From IMG/VR virus record IMGVR_UViG_3300034121_000839, positions 1 through 37,761 of that record: a stretch of DNA of 37,761 nucleotides; one strand, given 5' to 3'. Source of the stretch: a virus. Each line of letters begins with the position of its first letter. Within the stretch, counting starts at the first letter, position 1. The position numbers and the translations under genes are program-made. Of this stretch, positions 1 through 8,478 are shown in pieces. The notes beneath the pieces are model-generated. The model worked only from the letters and a program-made list of their open reading frames with translations. It was not told the DNA's origin and made no database searches.

Positions 1-630
1 GCACCTCAGCATTCAAGTGGTGACGGAGTTAAAGCACGTTGGGCAAAGCTTGAAGATGCAGAAAGCGTTAAGGTTCGTTTTCTTCAAGAGCTTGATCCAG
101 ATTCACCTACATATAATGAAAAAGCTGGACTGGGATTTATCGCAGTTGAGCACACAAATCCAAAAGATTATCGACGCAAAGCACTTTGCACAATGGAAGA
201 TCAAGGCAAGTGCTACGGATGCGAACAACATCGCAAAGATTATAAGGCTGGCTGGAAAGGCCGTTCACGACTATACATCAATGTTCTTATTGATGATGGC
301 AAAGAAGACCCTTATGTTGCAATTCTTTCACAAGGTTCAAGTGGAAAAACTATTACACCAACACTAATTGAATATGCTGGTGAAATGGGTTCTATTACAA
401 ACCTTATGTGGCGTATCAAGCGCTCAGGTACAAAGACAGACACCAGTTATACAATCATTCCTCTAGCAAAAGATGAGACACCTTTCGACTCATCATCACT
501 TGAGCTATATGATTTAGAAACTACTGCAGTTCGTGACCTCCCATACACAGATCAAGATTCATTCTTTGCTGGTGAGGCTGGACCACACGCAGAAGAGTCA
601 AGCTCAGACGACTCAAGCGTTATCTGGTAA
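1..630 (+). CDS. Single-stranded DNA-binding protein, gp32-like (5' partial)
   Basis: The frame is open from base 1 and lacks its start, leaving 209 residues. It holds a Cys/His cluster (CTMEDQGKCYGCEQH) that could bind zinc, then a beta-rich segment, and ends in a strongly acidic tail (EESSSDDSSVIW). An internal zinc element with an acidic C-terminus is typical of T4 gp32-type phage SSBs, where the tail recruits replication partners. It coats ssDNA during replication and recombination, which fits the polymerase and RecA genes downstream. A strong terminator follows directly, so it ends its transcript. The family call rests on the tail, the Cys cluster and context; no search was run. Confidence 0.7.
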   Translation, partial: APQHSSGDGVKARWAKLEDAESVKVRFLQELDPDSPTYNEKAGLGFIAVEHTNPKDYRRKALCTMEDQGKCYGCEQHRKDYKAGWKGRSRLYINVLIDDGKEDPYVAILSQGSSGKTITPTLIEYAGEMGSITNLMWRIKRSGTKTDTSYTIIPLAKDETPFDSSSLELYDLETTAVRDLPYTDQDSFFAGEAGPHAEESSSDDSSVIW

Positions 631-639
631 AAGAAAGTA

Positions 640-673
640 AATGTTGGGGCAGTCTATTGACTGCCCCAACATT
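640..673 (+). terminator. Intrinsic-type terminator hairpin, 15-bp perfect stem
   Basis: AATGTTGGGGCAGTC (640-654) pairs perfectly with GACTGCCCCAACATT (659-673) around a 4-base TATT loop. The 3' side runs into ATTATTTAG rather than a long T tract. It lies just after the SSB stop codon. Its loop and 3' arm contain the -35 box of the next promoter. Confidence 0.88.
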
Positions 674-685
674 ATTTAGTAGAAT
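657..685 (+). promoter_or_regulatory. Promoter TTGACT-N17-TAGAAT, leaderless start of 692
   Basis: The -35 TTGACT is at 657-662 and the -10 TAGAAT at 680-685, with a 17-base spacer. The -10 ends 6 bases before the ATG at 692, so transcription should begin at about the A of the start codon. The -35 sits inside the preceding terminator hairpin. Confidence 0.75.
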
Positions 686-691
686 GACAAT

Positions 692-898
692 ATGATTACC
701 TACGATATACCAGACCCATTTGAAACATTTGTTGCAAATAAGTATAGGAATTATGTAGGAGCTATGTATGATTTCTTTGCTAGAGAATGGCATATGAAAT
801 GCGGATGTTGCAAAGAAGATTTATATGCACCAACAAAAAAGATATTAACTAAAATTAGGTTGTATCACACTAGAAATGAATGCACAGGCGGATATTAA
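692..898 (+). CDS. Small cysteine-containing protein, unknown
   Basis: This 68-residue protein has a CGCC motif and a later Cys near its C-terminus, suggesting a small metal-binding fold. I do not recognise the family. The ATG has no ribosome binding site and lies at the predicted +1 of its own promoter. The stop codon overlaps the start of the DNA polymerase gene by one base, so it is probably the first gene of the replication operon. A role beside the polymerase is inference from position only. Confidence 0.6.
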   Translation: MITYDIPDPFETFVANKYRNYVGAMYDFFAREWHMKCGCCKEDLYAPTKKILTKIRLYHTRNECTGGY

Positions 899-3800
899 TG
901 AGTTTTACACACCTACATGTTCACTCCTATTATTCATTAATGGATGGGCTAAATTCACCTAAAGAATTGTGTCAAGCAGCTCTAGATGCTGGGCAGACTG
1001 CGATTGCAATCACAGACCATGGTACTCTCTCATCACACAGAGATATGCAGATTGCCGCAAAAGAAACTGGCATTAAGCCAATTCTTGGTGTTGAGGCGTA
1101 CATTTCTCCAACAGATAGGTTTGATAGATCATCTAAAACAGATAAGTCTATTCAAGCCTATAACCATATTATTTTACTAGCGAAAAATAAAAAGGGGTTG
1201 GAGAATATCAATATTCTACAAGAGCTTGCTTGGAACGAAGGCTTTTATCATAAGCCACGTATTGACAGAGAGGTTTTAAAAGAATATGCTGAAGGCATTA
1301 TTGTTCTTTCTGGATGCCTTAATGGCCTTATTAGTAAGTGCATTGAAAAAGAAAACTTTCAAGAAGCCGAAAATATACTCAAGGATTTTAAGAAAACTTT
1401 TGGCGAAGACTTTTATGTTGAGGTACAATCTCACAACCCTAAAGAAATAAATTCAAAGCTTCTTGAGTTGGCAGACAATCTTGGAATTAAAGCGGTGGCA
1501 ACAGGAGATGCTCACTTTGCTAAAGAAGAAGATAGAATATTAGAAGAGGCATTGCTCATCTTATCTACATCTCCAAAGGTAGACAAAGATACAGACTTTG
1601 AGATGTCTAGAAATATGAAAGATATGTTAGATAGATTTAACTATCTTTATCCTGACCGTAGAATCTCGTTCCAAGATATGAATTTGTTTATTCAAAGCCG
1701 TTCTGAGATAGAGGCAGACTTTAATAAATCTGGAATTAATCGAACAGACATCTATGAGAATACAATGGAAATTGCAGATAAGGTTGGAGATTACGACTTC
1801 TATCAGGGCCTAGACCTCCTGCCAGTCCCAAAGACTGATGCTGATGAAAGACTAAGAGAGTTGGCTGAGAAGGGCTTAGAGAGGCTACAGAAGGCCTTAG
1901 ACCCTATTTATAGAGACAGGCTTAACGAAGAGCTTGCTATTATTGCCAAGAAAAATTTTGCTTCATACTTCCTTGTTGTTGGAGATATGATTAATTGGGC
2001 TAAAGAAAATAATATTATGGTTGGCCCTGGTCGTGGCTCTGCTGCTGGATCTTTAGTTTGCTATACATTAGGAATTACTGATGTGGATCCAATTAAATAC
2101 GACCTGCTGTTCTTTAGATTTATTAATGAAGAGCGCAATGACTTCCCAGATATCGATACTGACTTTGAAGACCGCAGAAGAAAAGAAGTTAAAGATTATT
2201 TAAAGAAAAGGTTTAAGCACGTTGCTTCTATTTCTACATACACTTATTTTAAAGACAAGGGTGTTGTTAGAGATGCTGCTCGTGTATTCATGGTTCCCCT
2301 TCAGGAAGTTAACCGTGCACTAAAGTCTGTAGATACATTTGAAGACTTTATAGATTCTCCAAACACAAAAGAATTTAGAATGCGCTATCCAGAAGTTGTT
2401 TGGCTTGCCGATAGACTTCGTGGAAGAATTAGATCAGTAGGCGTACACGCTGCTGGTGTGGTTGTTGCAAAAGATGATTTAAGAAAGTTTGCACCAGTTG
2501 AATCTCGTGAAGACTCTCAGGATAAAGTATCAGGAAGAATTCCAGTCGTCGCATACGATATGGATACGGTTGCAGATATAGGTCTTATTAAGCTAGATGC
2601 ACTAGGTCTTAAGACTTTATCTGTGATCTCAGATACACTGGAGTCTATTAAAACTAGACATGGCAAAGCAATCAATCTTTCAGAGATGACTATGGATGAT
2701 GCAGATGTTTACAAGATGCTAAACGACGGATACACAAAAGGTGTTTTTCAAGCAGAAGCAACACCATATACAAATCTTCTTATAAAAATGGGAGTAGATA
2801 AGTTTGAAGATCTAGCCGCATCCAATGCTTTGGTAAGGCCAGGTGCCATGAATACGGTAGGTGCTGCTTATATCAACAGAAAAAATGGCAATGAGGCTGT
2901 AGATTACATGCATACAATCATGAAGCCCTTCACCGAGAATACTTATGGTGTTATTATATATCAGGAACAAGTTATGCAGGCATGTGTGCACTTGGGCGGA
3001 ATGACATGGGCTGAAGCTGACAAAGTACGTAAGATTATTGGAAAGAAGAAGGATGCAAAAGAATTTGACCAATTCAAAGATAAGTTTGTTGCTGGGGCTT
3101 CAGAACACATTACTAAGAAAAAAGCAGAAGCGCTATGGCATGACTTTGAAGCGCATGCTGGGTATTCATTCAATCGTTCCCACGCTGTTGCTTACTCTAT
3201 GCTTTCTTATTATACTGCTTGGCTCAAGACTTATTATCCTTTGGAATTTATGTTCTCGGTTCTTAAAAACGAAAACGACAAAGACGCAAGAACAGAATAT
3301 TTAATTGAAGCAAAGCGTTTGGGGTTAAAGGTATTACTGCCTCATATTAATGAATCAGATGTTTACTTTTCCTTACAAGAAAACTCTGTAAGATTTGGTT
3401 TGGCTGAAGTAAAGTTTATTTCAGACAGTATTGCAAATAAGATAATAGAAAGAAGACCTTATAATGATTACAGTGACTTCATTGATAAGGCATCGAAAAA
3501 AGGTTCTGGCATTAATAGCCGTGCTATTGCTGCTCTTAACTCCATCGGCGGTGCTGCGTTTAATGATAACAAAAGGCAAGGAAATGAAAAAGACAACTAC
3601 TACGAATACTTAGGCATTCCAACATTTAATCTTGAAGGTATTCCCCCAAGGATTAAAGCGCAGGCAAAACCAATTGAAGACTTTGATGACCTTGGATCAT
3701 TTGTAATGTTTGGTATGGTTAAGTCAATCAAGCGTGGCAATGGTTGGGCAAGAGTAGAGTTAGTTGATGAAACTGGATCTGTTGGATTATTTCACACAGA

Positions 3801-4167
3801 ACAAACTCAAATTGAAACAGGCCAGATGTATTTTATTTTGGTGGGAGACAATAGAATATCAAGATACATAAAGGTATCAGACATCAACCCAGACTCAAAT
3901 GATTTATTTGTAGATTACTTATATAGAAAGAAATATGACCTTGAAGAAGACGAGTATATTGTGGTAAACTTTACCCCTTATACAACAAAAGCTGGAAAGC
4001 AAATGAGCCACATAGTCTTGTCAGATAGAGATAAGAATTTAACTAGAGCCATTGCCTTCCCTGCAATGTATAAAATGACATTAGCAAAAATGCGTGAAGG
4101 CATGAAATGCAAAGTTACGTTAGCTAAACTAGATGACGGAACGCTAAACATAAAGGAGATAGCATGA
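898..4167 (+). CDS. dnaE: DNA polymerase III alpha subunit (C family) with PHP domain
   Basis: This 1089-residue replicative polymerase starts at ATG 898, directly at the preceding stop, where homology to the PHP domain begins. An ATG 18 bases upstream is possible but less likely. The PHP domain has HLHVH (5-9), DHG (40-42) and a GDAHF motif, so metal ligands of a proofreading-type PHP site look intact. The palm has GRGSAAGS (378-385) and PDIDTDF (417-423), which carries two catalytic aspartates. The motif SFNRSH (757-762) precedes helix-hairpin-helix and C-terminal OB-like segments. It heads a replication operon with MazG, RecA and nucleases. C-family polymerases are known in some large actinobacteriophages, so this phage probably copies its own genome. 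Confidence 0.96.
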   Translation: MSFTHLHVHSYYSLMDGLNSPKELCQAALDAGQTAIAITDHGTLSSHRDMQIAAKETGIKPILGVEAYISPTDRFDRSSKTDKSIQAYNHIILLAKNKKGLENINILQELAWNEGFYHKPRIDREVLKEYAEGIIVLSGCLNGLISKCIEKENFQEAENILKDFKKTFGEDFYVEVQSHNPKEINSKLLELADNLGIKAVATGDAHFAKEEDRILEEALLILSTSPKVDKDTDFEMSRNMKDMLDRFNYLYPDRRISFQDMNLFIQSRSEIEADFNKSGINRTDIYENTMEIADKVGDYDFYQGLDLLPVPKTDADERLRELAEKGLERLQKALDPIYRDRLNEELAIIAKKNFASYFLVVGDMINWAKENNIMVGPGRGSAAGSLVCYTLGITDVDPIKYDLLFFRFINEERNDFPDIDTDFEDRRRKEVKDYLKKRFKHVASISTYTYFKDKGVVRDAARVFMVPLQEVNRALKSVDTFEDFIDSPNTKEFRMRYPEVVWLADRLRGRIRSVGVHAAGVVVAKDDLRKFAPVESREDSQDKVSGRIPVVAYDMDTVADIGLIKLDALGLKTLSVISDTLESIKTRHGKAINLSEMTMDDADVYKMLNDGYTKGVFQAEATPYTNLLIKMGVDKFEDLAASNALVRPGAMNTVGAAYINRKNGNEAVDYMHTIMKPFTENTYGVIIYQEQVMQACVHLGGMTWAEADKVRKIIGKKKDAKEFDQFKDKFVAGASEHITKKKAEALWHDFEAHAGYSFNRSHAVAYSMLSYYTAWLKTYYPLEFMFSVLKNENDKDARTEYLIEAKRLGLKVLLPHINESDVYFSLQENSVRFGLAEVKFISDSIANKIIERRPYNDYSDFIDKASKKGSGINSRAIAALNSIGGAAFNDNKRQGNEKDNYYEYLGIPTFNLEGIPPRIKAQAKPIEDFDDLGSFVMFGMVKSIKRGNGWARVELVDETGSVGLFHTEQTQIETGQMYFILVGDNRISRYIKVSDINPDSNDLFVDYLYRKKYDLEEDEYIVVNFTPYTTKAGKQMSHIVLSDRDKNLTRAIAFPAMYKMTLAKMREGMKCKVTLAKLDDGTLNIKEIA

Positions 4168-4418
4168 CAGAAGAAAATATTCAAGTCTCAACTGCAGAAG
4201 ATGTTTTTGGAGCGCTTAGTGTGCCAAAGATTTTAATTGCTGCTTTGCAAACACTTGGCACGATTGTAGTTCCGACAGAGGCATTTTTAAATGCAGCAAC
4301 AGAAGACCAGGAACTAAAGGTTGATTACAATTCAGATGATCAGACATTTACATTTACACTAAAGGAACAAGATGGATCAGGGAATAACAACGACGAGCTC
4401 ATTACAGACTTCGAGTAG
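4164..4418 (+). CDS. Acidic hypothetical protein
   Basis: An 84-residue acidic protein whose ATG overlaps the polymerase stop codon (ATGA), indicating translational coupling. It has a short hydrophobic helix (ILIAALQTLGTIVV) followed by an acidic beta-rich tail. I do not recognise the family. It could be a polymerase or RecA accessory factor by position, but nothing in the sequence shows this. Confidence 0.65.
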   Translation: MTEENIQVSTAEDVFGALSVPKILIAALQTLGTIVVPTEAFLNAATEDQELKVDYNSDDQTFTFTLKEQDGSGNNNDELITDFE

Positions 4419-4761
4419 CCACCAAGAGCTGGTTACGGACTACGGTCTAGATGTCCTTGCCGCATTGCTTCATGAAACAGCAATTGAAAAAGGCTTTTGG
4501 AATAGTCCAAAAAACTTTGACGTATTTGGTAATAAGCTAGCTTTAGTTCATTCAGAGGTTACAGAAGTTTTAGAAGCAATAAGAAAAAATAAAGGTTCTG
4601 AACAAATTGTAGAAGAGATGGTTGATATTTTAATTAGAACACTTGATCTTTATGCTTCGATGCGAAACGCTGGGTTTGTAGATCATAGTTTAGATGAAAT
4701 TTTATTTAACAAAATGGAAAAAAATAAGGTACGCCCAAAGCTTCACGGCAATTTATTTTAA
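4372..4761 (+). CDS. MazG-like nucleotide pyrophosphohydrolase
   Basis: This 129-residue protein has the MazG-type helical metal-binding pattern: LALVHSEVTEVLEAIRK, then QIVEEMVDILIRTLDLYA, giving ExxE and ExxD ligands for Mg2+. Such enzymes hydrolyse (d)NTPs to NMPs and pyrophosphate; phage versions are thought to clean or bias the nucleotide pool or lower alarmones. The start at 4372 overlaps the upstream gene by 47 bases. The first 25 residues are Ser/Thr-rich and may not be translated, but no better in-frame ATG is visible before the fold. Its place between polymerase and RecA fits a DNA-metabolism role. Confidence 0.75.
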   Translation: MDQGITTTSSLQTSSSHQELVTDYGLDVLAALLHETAIEKGFWNSPKNFDVFGNKLALVHSEVTEVLEAIRKNKGSEQIVEEMVDILIRTLDLYASMRNAGFVDHSLDEILFNKMEKNKVRPKLHGNLF

Positions 4762-4770
4762 TGATATAAT
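4742..4770 (+). promoter_or_regulatory. Promoter before recA
   Basis: TATAAT lies at 4765-4770 with a weak -35, TTCACG (4742-4747), 17 bases upstream. The predicted transcript would carry a leader of about 15 bases with a purine-rich ribosome site (AGAGAGAG) before ATG 4792. Confidence 0.5.
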
Positions 4771-4791
4771 TGTATAAAAGAGAGAGAATAA

Positions 4792-5796
4792 ATGACTATA
4801 GCGATTGATGAAATCCTAGCAGGATTAGATCCAAAAACAAGAGCAAGAGTAAAAGCAGCACAAGATGTAAAAGTTGAAAAGCAAAAAACACCCAGCATTG
4901 GCTTAAATATGGCATTGAAGGGTGGTCTTGGATACGGCAGACAAGTTCTTGTTTGGGGAAATAAGTCTGCAGGAAAGTCGTCGTTCTGCCTACAGATGAT
5001 TGCTCTTGCACAAAAAGAAGGAAAGACCTGTGCATGGATTGACGCAGAAGCATCCTATGACCAGTCTTGGGCAGAGATGCTTGGAGTAGATTCATCTTCC
5101 CTTATTTATTCCCCTGCTAAAACTGTAAACGATATGGTTGATGTTGCTACAAAGCTAATGGATGCTGGCGTAGATATAATTGTTGTTGACTCCATCTCAG
5201 CATTATTGCCAGCTATTTATTTTGAAAAAGATGGAAATGAAATGAAAGATTTGCAAGACACTAAGCAAATCGGCGCCGAAGCAAAGGATATGACTCACGC
5301 AGTCAAAATGTTAAACTATGCAAATAAAAACACATTATTGGTACTCATCTCACAGCAAAGAAATCAATTTGGATCTATGCATGCCTCCCACATACCGACA
5401 GGAGGAATGGCAGTCAAGTTCTTTTCTTCCACCGTCATTAAGCTTTGGTCTTCTGAAGCTGAAGCTAATGCTATCAAAGCAGGCATTAAAGTGGGTGACA
5501 AAATTATTGAACAAAGAGTTGGCAGACCTGTCAATTGGATTATTGATTACAACAAGCTCGGCCCCCCTAACCTATCTGGACAATACGATTTCTACTACCA
5601 AGGAGAATCACTTGGAGTAGATTTAGTTGGAGAAACATTAGACGTAGCGGAAATGGTTGGGGCAGTAGAAAAAGGTGGAGCATGGTACACGGTTGATGGC
5701 CAGCGTTTACAAGGACGTGCAAAGGCAGTTACTTACCTAAGAGAAAACCCAGAAGTAGTAGATAAATTAATTGAGGAAATCAATGCCAAGAATTAA
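4792..5796 (+). CDS. recA: RecA-like recombinase
   Basis: This 334-residue recombinase forms ATP-dependent filaments on ssDNA for strand exchange. Walker A is GNKSAGKSS (56-64) and Walker B ends VVDS (131-134). QRNQFG, in the L1 region, and the downstream IPTGGMAVKF segment match the DNA-binding loop area of RecA. It is a little shorter than bacterial RecA (about 350) and lacks the usual acidic C-terminal extension. Neighbouring SSB, Cas4-like nuclease and RuvC-like resolvase make up a complete recombination set. It probably supports recombination-dependent replication and repair of phage DNA. Confidence 0.95.
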   Translation: MTIAIDEILAGLDPKTRARVKAAQDVKVEKQKTPSIGLNMALKGGLGYGRQVLVWGNKSAGKSSFCLQMIALAQKEGKTCAWIDAEASYDQSWAEMLGVDSSSLIYSPAKTVNDMVDVATKLMDAGVDIIVVDSISALLPAIYFEKDGNEMKDLQDTKQIGAEAKDMTHAVKMLNYANKNTLLVLISQQRNQFGSMHASHIPTGGMAVKFFSSTVIKLWSSEAEANAIKAGIKVGDKIIEQRVGRPVNWIIDYNKLGPPNLSGQYDFYYQGESLGVDLVGETLDVAEMVGAVEKGGAWYTVDGQRLQGRAKAVTYLRENPEVVDKLIEEINAKN

Positions 5797-5974
5797 TGAA
5801 TTCTTTAATAAAGAAGAGCCTAAGCAAATCAATTCTACATTTGAAAAGCTTACTGGTATCAGGCCATGCTCAAGCTGTGAGTTAGATGTAGATGGTGGGT
5901 GGTGGGATCCCGAAAATTTAATTATGAAATGGACCTGTTCTAATGGGCATGAAACAACACATAGGATTGGCTAA
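5783..5974 (+). CDS. Small zinc-ribbon-like protein
   Basis: A 63-residue protein starting at ATG 5783 inside the end of recA, preceded by GAGG at 5773-5776. It has CSSC and a later CSNGHETTH, so one CxxC plus a Cys/His pair could bind zinc. The family is not recognised. It is coupled to recA by overlap and to the next gene by a TAATG junction. Confidence 0.65.
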   Translation: MPRINEFFNKEEPKQINSTFEKLTGIRPCSSCELDVDGGWWDPENLIMKWTCSNGHETTHRIG

Positions 5975-6279
5975 TGTCAGAAAGAGCAGAAGTAAAAAGA
6001 GATGGAGCTAAAGCCCAAAAGAATTCAGGAAGAGGCGACTATCAAAAAGGCGATGCACAATGGAAACAGTTTCTTGTGGACTATAAAGAAGCAGGAAAAT
6101 CTTTTACATTAAACAAAGATAGCTGGGCTAAGATATGTACAGACACTTTTAAAGTAAACAGAGACATGCACCCAGCGCTAAAAATTATTATAGGAGCAGA
6201 GTCTAAAGTTAGACTAGGTATTATAGAGTGGTCAATTCTTGAAGAGTTGATCCAGTTTTATGAGGAGAATCATGATTAG
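5974..6279 (+). CDS. Putative PD-(D/E)XK nuclease / resolvase-like protein
   Basis: A 101-residue protein with the pattern GRGDYQKGDAQW, then FLVDYKEAGKSFTL, then PALKIIIGAESK. Phage Holliday-junction-resolvase-like proteins of the PD-(D/E)XK superfamily show a similar KGD...D/ExK...S-F/Y-T-L pattern, so D and the YK segment could form the metal site. The match is by pattern only. Its place between recA and the exonuclease genes supports a DNA-processing role. Confidence 0.5.
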   Translation: MSERAEVKRDGAKAQKNSGRGDYQKGDAQWKQFLVDYKEAGKSFTLNKDSWAKICTDTFKVNRDMHPALKIIIGAESKVRLGIIEWSILEELIQFYEENHD

Positions 6280-6433
6280 AGAAGTATTCCTAACAACACT
6301 TACTGGCATGGGTGTAGGTGCAGTATTCAGCATATTTAAACTACCAGTACCAGCCCCACCAGTATTTGCTGGCCTAATGGGTATTTTTGGTTTGTGGATG
6401 GGCTACGGATTAGTTCAAAGGATGTTGTCATGA
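6272..6433 (+). CDS. XapX-domain small membrane protein
   Basis: A 53-residue protein too short to stand out by length, starting at ATG 6272 and overlapping the previous stop. It contains GVGAVFSIFKLPVPAPP and a second hydrophobic helix with GIFGLWMGY. This is the XapX (DUF1427) pattern: two membrane helices around a Pro-rich FKLPVPAPP turn. The biochemical function of the family is unknown. It sits unexpectedly inside a DNA-recombination operon. Confidence 0.75.
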   Translation: MIREVFLTTLTGMGVGAVFSIFKLPVPAPPVFAGLMGIFGLWMGYGLVQRMLS

Positions 6434-6534
6434 CAATGTTTTTTATGGGATTGCTAGTTGGTCTTGTGGTTGGTTACGGCCTAGGATTATTTATAGACAA
6501 GTGGGACAAGAGGATTAAAAATGGCAGAGGATAG
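6430..6534 (+). CDS. Single-pass membrane microprotein
   Basis: A 34-residue open frame starting ATGA at the XapX stop and overlapping the next gene by 14 bases. It consists of one Gly/Leu/Val-rich helix (MGLLVGLVVGYGLGLF) and a basic tail (DKWDKRIKNGRG). It probably pairs with the XapX protein in the membrane; the function is unknown. Confidence 0.5.
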   Translation: MTMFFMGLLVGLVVGYGLGLFIDKWDKRIKNGRG

Positions 6535-6859
6535 AAACACACTTCAGTTAATTAGTGATATAACAGAGTTTAATGATCTTCATGAGTATATGCAGGATGA
6601 GCATTTAGACAAGGCTTTATCAATTGTTGTAAAGCTTTTGATGAACCCAGATGTTCCATCTGCCAAAGCTCCCATGCTTATTATGGAGCTTCAAGCAATG
6701 TCTACTAAGTTTGCCGTAATGTCTTCTGTATATTCAACTATTGCTAAAGATAAAGCGGGAACTGTAAATAATAATAAAAAGAATGTTTACTATTCAGTAA
6801 AGGAGTCCATAGACAAACTTGTAGATGCACTTAAGTATGTCGTTAGGTACAACTCATAA
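6521..6859 (+). CDS. Helical hypothetical protein
   Basis: A 112-residue, mostly helical protein, with no recognised motif. Long amphipathic helices and the conserved position just before a Cas4/RecB-like nuclease suggest a structural or accessory partner in DNA processing, which is inference. Its stop abuts the next ATG (TAATG). Confidence 0.7.
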   Translation: MAEDRNTLQLISDITEFNDLHEYMQDEHLDKALSIVVKLLMNPDVPSAKAPMLIMELQAMSTKFAVMSSVYSTIAKDKAGTVNNNKKNVYYSVKESIDKLVDALKYVVRYNS

Positions 6860-7650
6860 TGGGAAGAGATATTGTAAAGAACCTTAAGTTTAAAAAACAT
6901 ACAGGTAAATTTTTTGACCCTGAACTTTTTGCCCAGCTACTTGATGAGTCGTACAGAAACACAAAACGTGCTGATGGATTGATGACAAAGAAATCATTTA
7001 GCCCTAGCTCTTTAGGATATGGACATGGCAAATGTCCTAGATATTGGTACATGGCTTTTTCAGGAGCAGTCTTTGTAGACGATAATGATGCTGTTGCTGT
7101 TGCTAATATGGCGCAAGGGACTCAAGCCCACGAGAGGCTTCAGAAGCTAATTTCCACTATGCCAGAGTGGAGAGCAGAAGAAGAAGAGATCATTAATGAG
7201 TATCCTCCAATTCGTGGTTTCATAGACTTAATCATGGAGTATGATGGTGAGACTGTAATCGGAGAAATTAAGACGGCAAAGCAAGAGGTATGGGACACCA
7301 GACAGTCAGAAATGAAGTCTTCGGTAAATCATATGCTGCAGCTACTTACGTATATGAAGTTAAAGAATGCCAAAGAAGGATTTTTTCTTTATGAGAATAA
7401 GAATACTCAAGAGATATTAATAATTCCAATTTCAATGAATGATAAAAATAAAAAGATTATTGAGGATGCTTTTCTGTGGATGCAAGAGGTATACGATAAT
7501 TTTAAAAATGGAGACCTACCAATGCGCCCAGCAGGTGCAACTAAGTCAAAGATGCCTTGCACCTACTGCCCAGTAAAGAAAGAATGCTATGATAAAACTG
7601 GTCCGATAGGAACAGTTCAAATAGAATTGTACGAGGCACCAGTCCTATGA
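6859..7650 (+). CDS. Cas4/RecB-like PD-(D/E)XK exonuclease with Fe-S cysteines
   Basis: This 263-residue nuclease has the PD-(D/E)XK core: GTQAH (His 91), D123 in GFIDLI, and E136-I-K138, followed by Q160 in MLQLLTYM. One Cys lies at 59 (GKCPRYW) and three cluster at 233, 236 and 242 (MPCTYCPVKKEC). That one-plus-three spacing is the Fe-S cluster layout of Cas4 and AddB-type nucleases. It probably resects DNA ends to feed the phage RecA. No CRISPR array or other cas gene is present here, so a recombination role is preferred over spacer acquisition. Confidence 0.88.
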   Translation: MGRDIVKNLKFKKHTGKFFDPELFAQLLDESYRNTKRADGLMTKKSFSPSSLGYGHGKCPRYWYMAFSGAVFVDDNDAVAVANMAQGTQAHERLQKLISTMPEWRAEEEEIINEYPPIRGFIDLIMEYDGETVIGEIKTAKQEVWDTRQSEMKSSVNHMLQLLTYMKLKNAKEGFFLYENKNTQEILIIPISMNDKNKKIIEDAFLWMQEVYDNFKNGDLPMRPAGATKSKMPCTYCPVKKECYDKTGPIGTVQIELYEAPVL

Positions 7651-7934
7651 TTTGTGCTAATAAAGAATGTGCAATAGACTTTGATGCAAAAACTCATAAT
7701 CAAAAATATTGTTCTGATGAGTGTTGCAGAGTTGCAACCAATAAAAGAATAATGGAAAAGTATTATGAGAAAAAAGCAATCAAAAAGGGTGCGGTTAGGC
7801 TATGCAAAAAATGCAAGTCTCAGCTAAGTAGATACAATGACTCTGACAAATGTTCGCAATGTCTGCAGACTAAAAAAAATAAATCAAATAGTAGAATACA
7901 AGAGATAATTGATGACATTAGCCTCTCTGGTTAA
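7647..7934 (+). CDS. Double zinc-finger protein
   Basis: A 95-residue basic protein overlapping the nuclease stop (ATGA). The N-terminal CANKEC...YCSDEC is a four-Cys finger, and CKKCKSQ...CSQC near residue 65-80 is a second one, joined by a Lys-rich helix. It probably binds nucleic acid or a protein partner. Its end overlaps the start of the RuvC-like gene. Confidence 0.72.
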   Translation: MICANKECAIDFDAKTHNQKYCSDECCRVATNKRIMEKYYEKKAIKKGAVRLCKKCKSQLSRYNDSDKCSQCLQTKKNKSNSRIQEIIDDISLSG

Positions 7935-8478
7935 AACCAAAGCATATAGAGTTTTAGGAATTGATGCATCTACAAATTCAATAGCATTTTGTTTAATGGA
8001 AAACAATAAGCCTTTAAAGTGGGGTAAAATAAACTTAGAGGGCGAAGACATATACGAAAAGATATATGACGCCAAAAATAAAATGGCCATGATGCTTGAT
8101 GAATTAAAGAGTGATTACATAGTTGTGGAAGGAGCAATCCTTGTCAGATCACCTGATGCTGTGATAAAATTATCCTATGTATACGGTGTTGTTATTGCTG
8201 AGTTGATGTCTACTGGAGCTAAGGTTATAACCATATCCCCTAGTGCTTGGCAGGCTTATATTGGAAATAAAAATCCGACTAAAGAAGAAAAGGCAGCAAT
8301 TAGATTAAAGAATCCAGGTTACGCTGATTCTTGGTATAAAAACCAATTAAGAAATATGAGAAAACAAAGAACAGTAGATTATTTTAACAAAAAATACGCA
8401 ATAGATGTAAATGATTTTGATGTAGCAGATGCATTCGGCATTGCTCATTACTCAAATGAGGTGTTAACAAAAAGATGA
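7912..8478 (+). CDS. RuvC-like Holliday junction resolvase (RNase H fold)
   Basis: This 188-residue protein has the RuvC acidic tetrad: D18 in VLGIDAST, E73 in VVEGA, and D170/D173 in DFDVADAFGIA. These bind two metal ions that cleave four-way junctions. The length is close to that of bacterial RuvC (about 170). ATG 7912 is chosen; a TTG three bases earlier is also possible. In phage it would resolve recombination intermediates or branched DNA before packaging. Confidence 0.86.
   Translation: MTLASLVKTKAYRVLGIDASTNSIAFCLMENNKPLKWGKINLEGEDIYEKIYDAKNKMAMMLDELKSDYIVVEGAILVRSPDAVIKLSYVYGVVIAELMSTGAKVITISPSAWQAYIGNKNPTKEEKAAIRLKNPGYADSWYKNQLRNMRKQRTVDYFNKKYAIDVNDFDVADAFGIAHYSNEVLTKR

Noticed and set aside
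17-367. Alternative + frame over the SSB gene
   Set aside because: It overlaps the SSB frame, which is open from base 1 and has family features; the alternative shows none.
880-898. Upstream ATG of the DNA polymerase at 880
   Set aside because: It adds six residues before the conserved PHP start and overlaps the previous gene; ATG 898 at the stop codon junction is better.
6859-7650. Cas4-like nuclease as part of a CRISPR system
   Set aside because: No repeat-spacer array and no other cas gene is present; recA and ruvC-like neighbours fit recombination.
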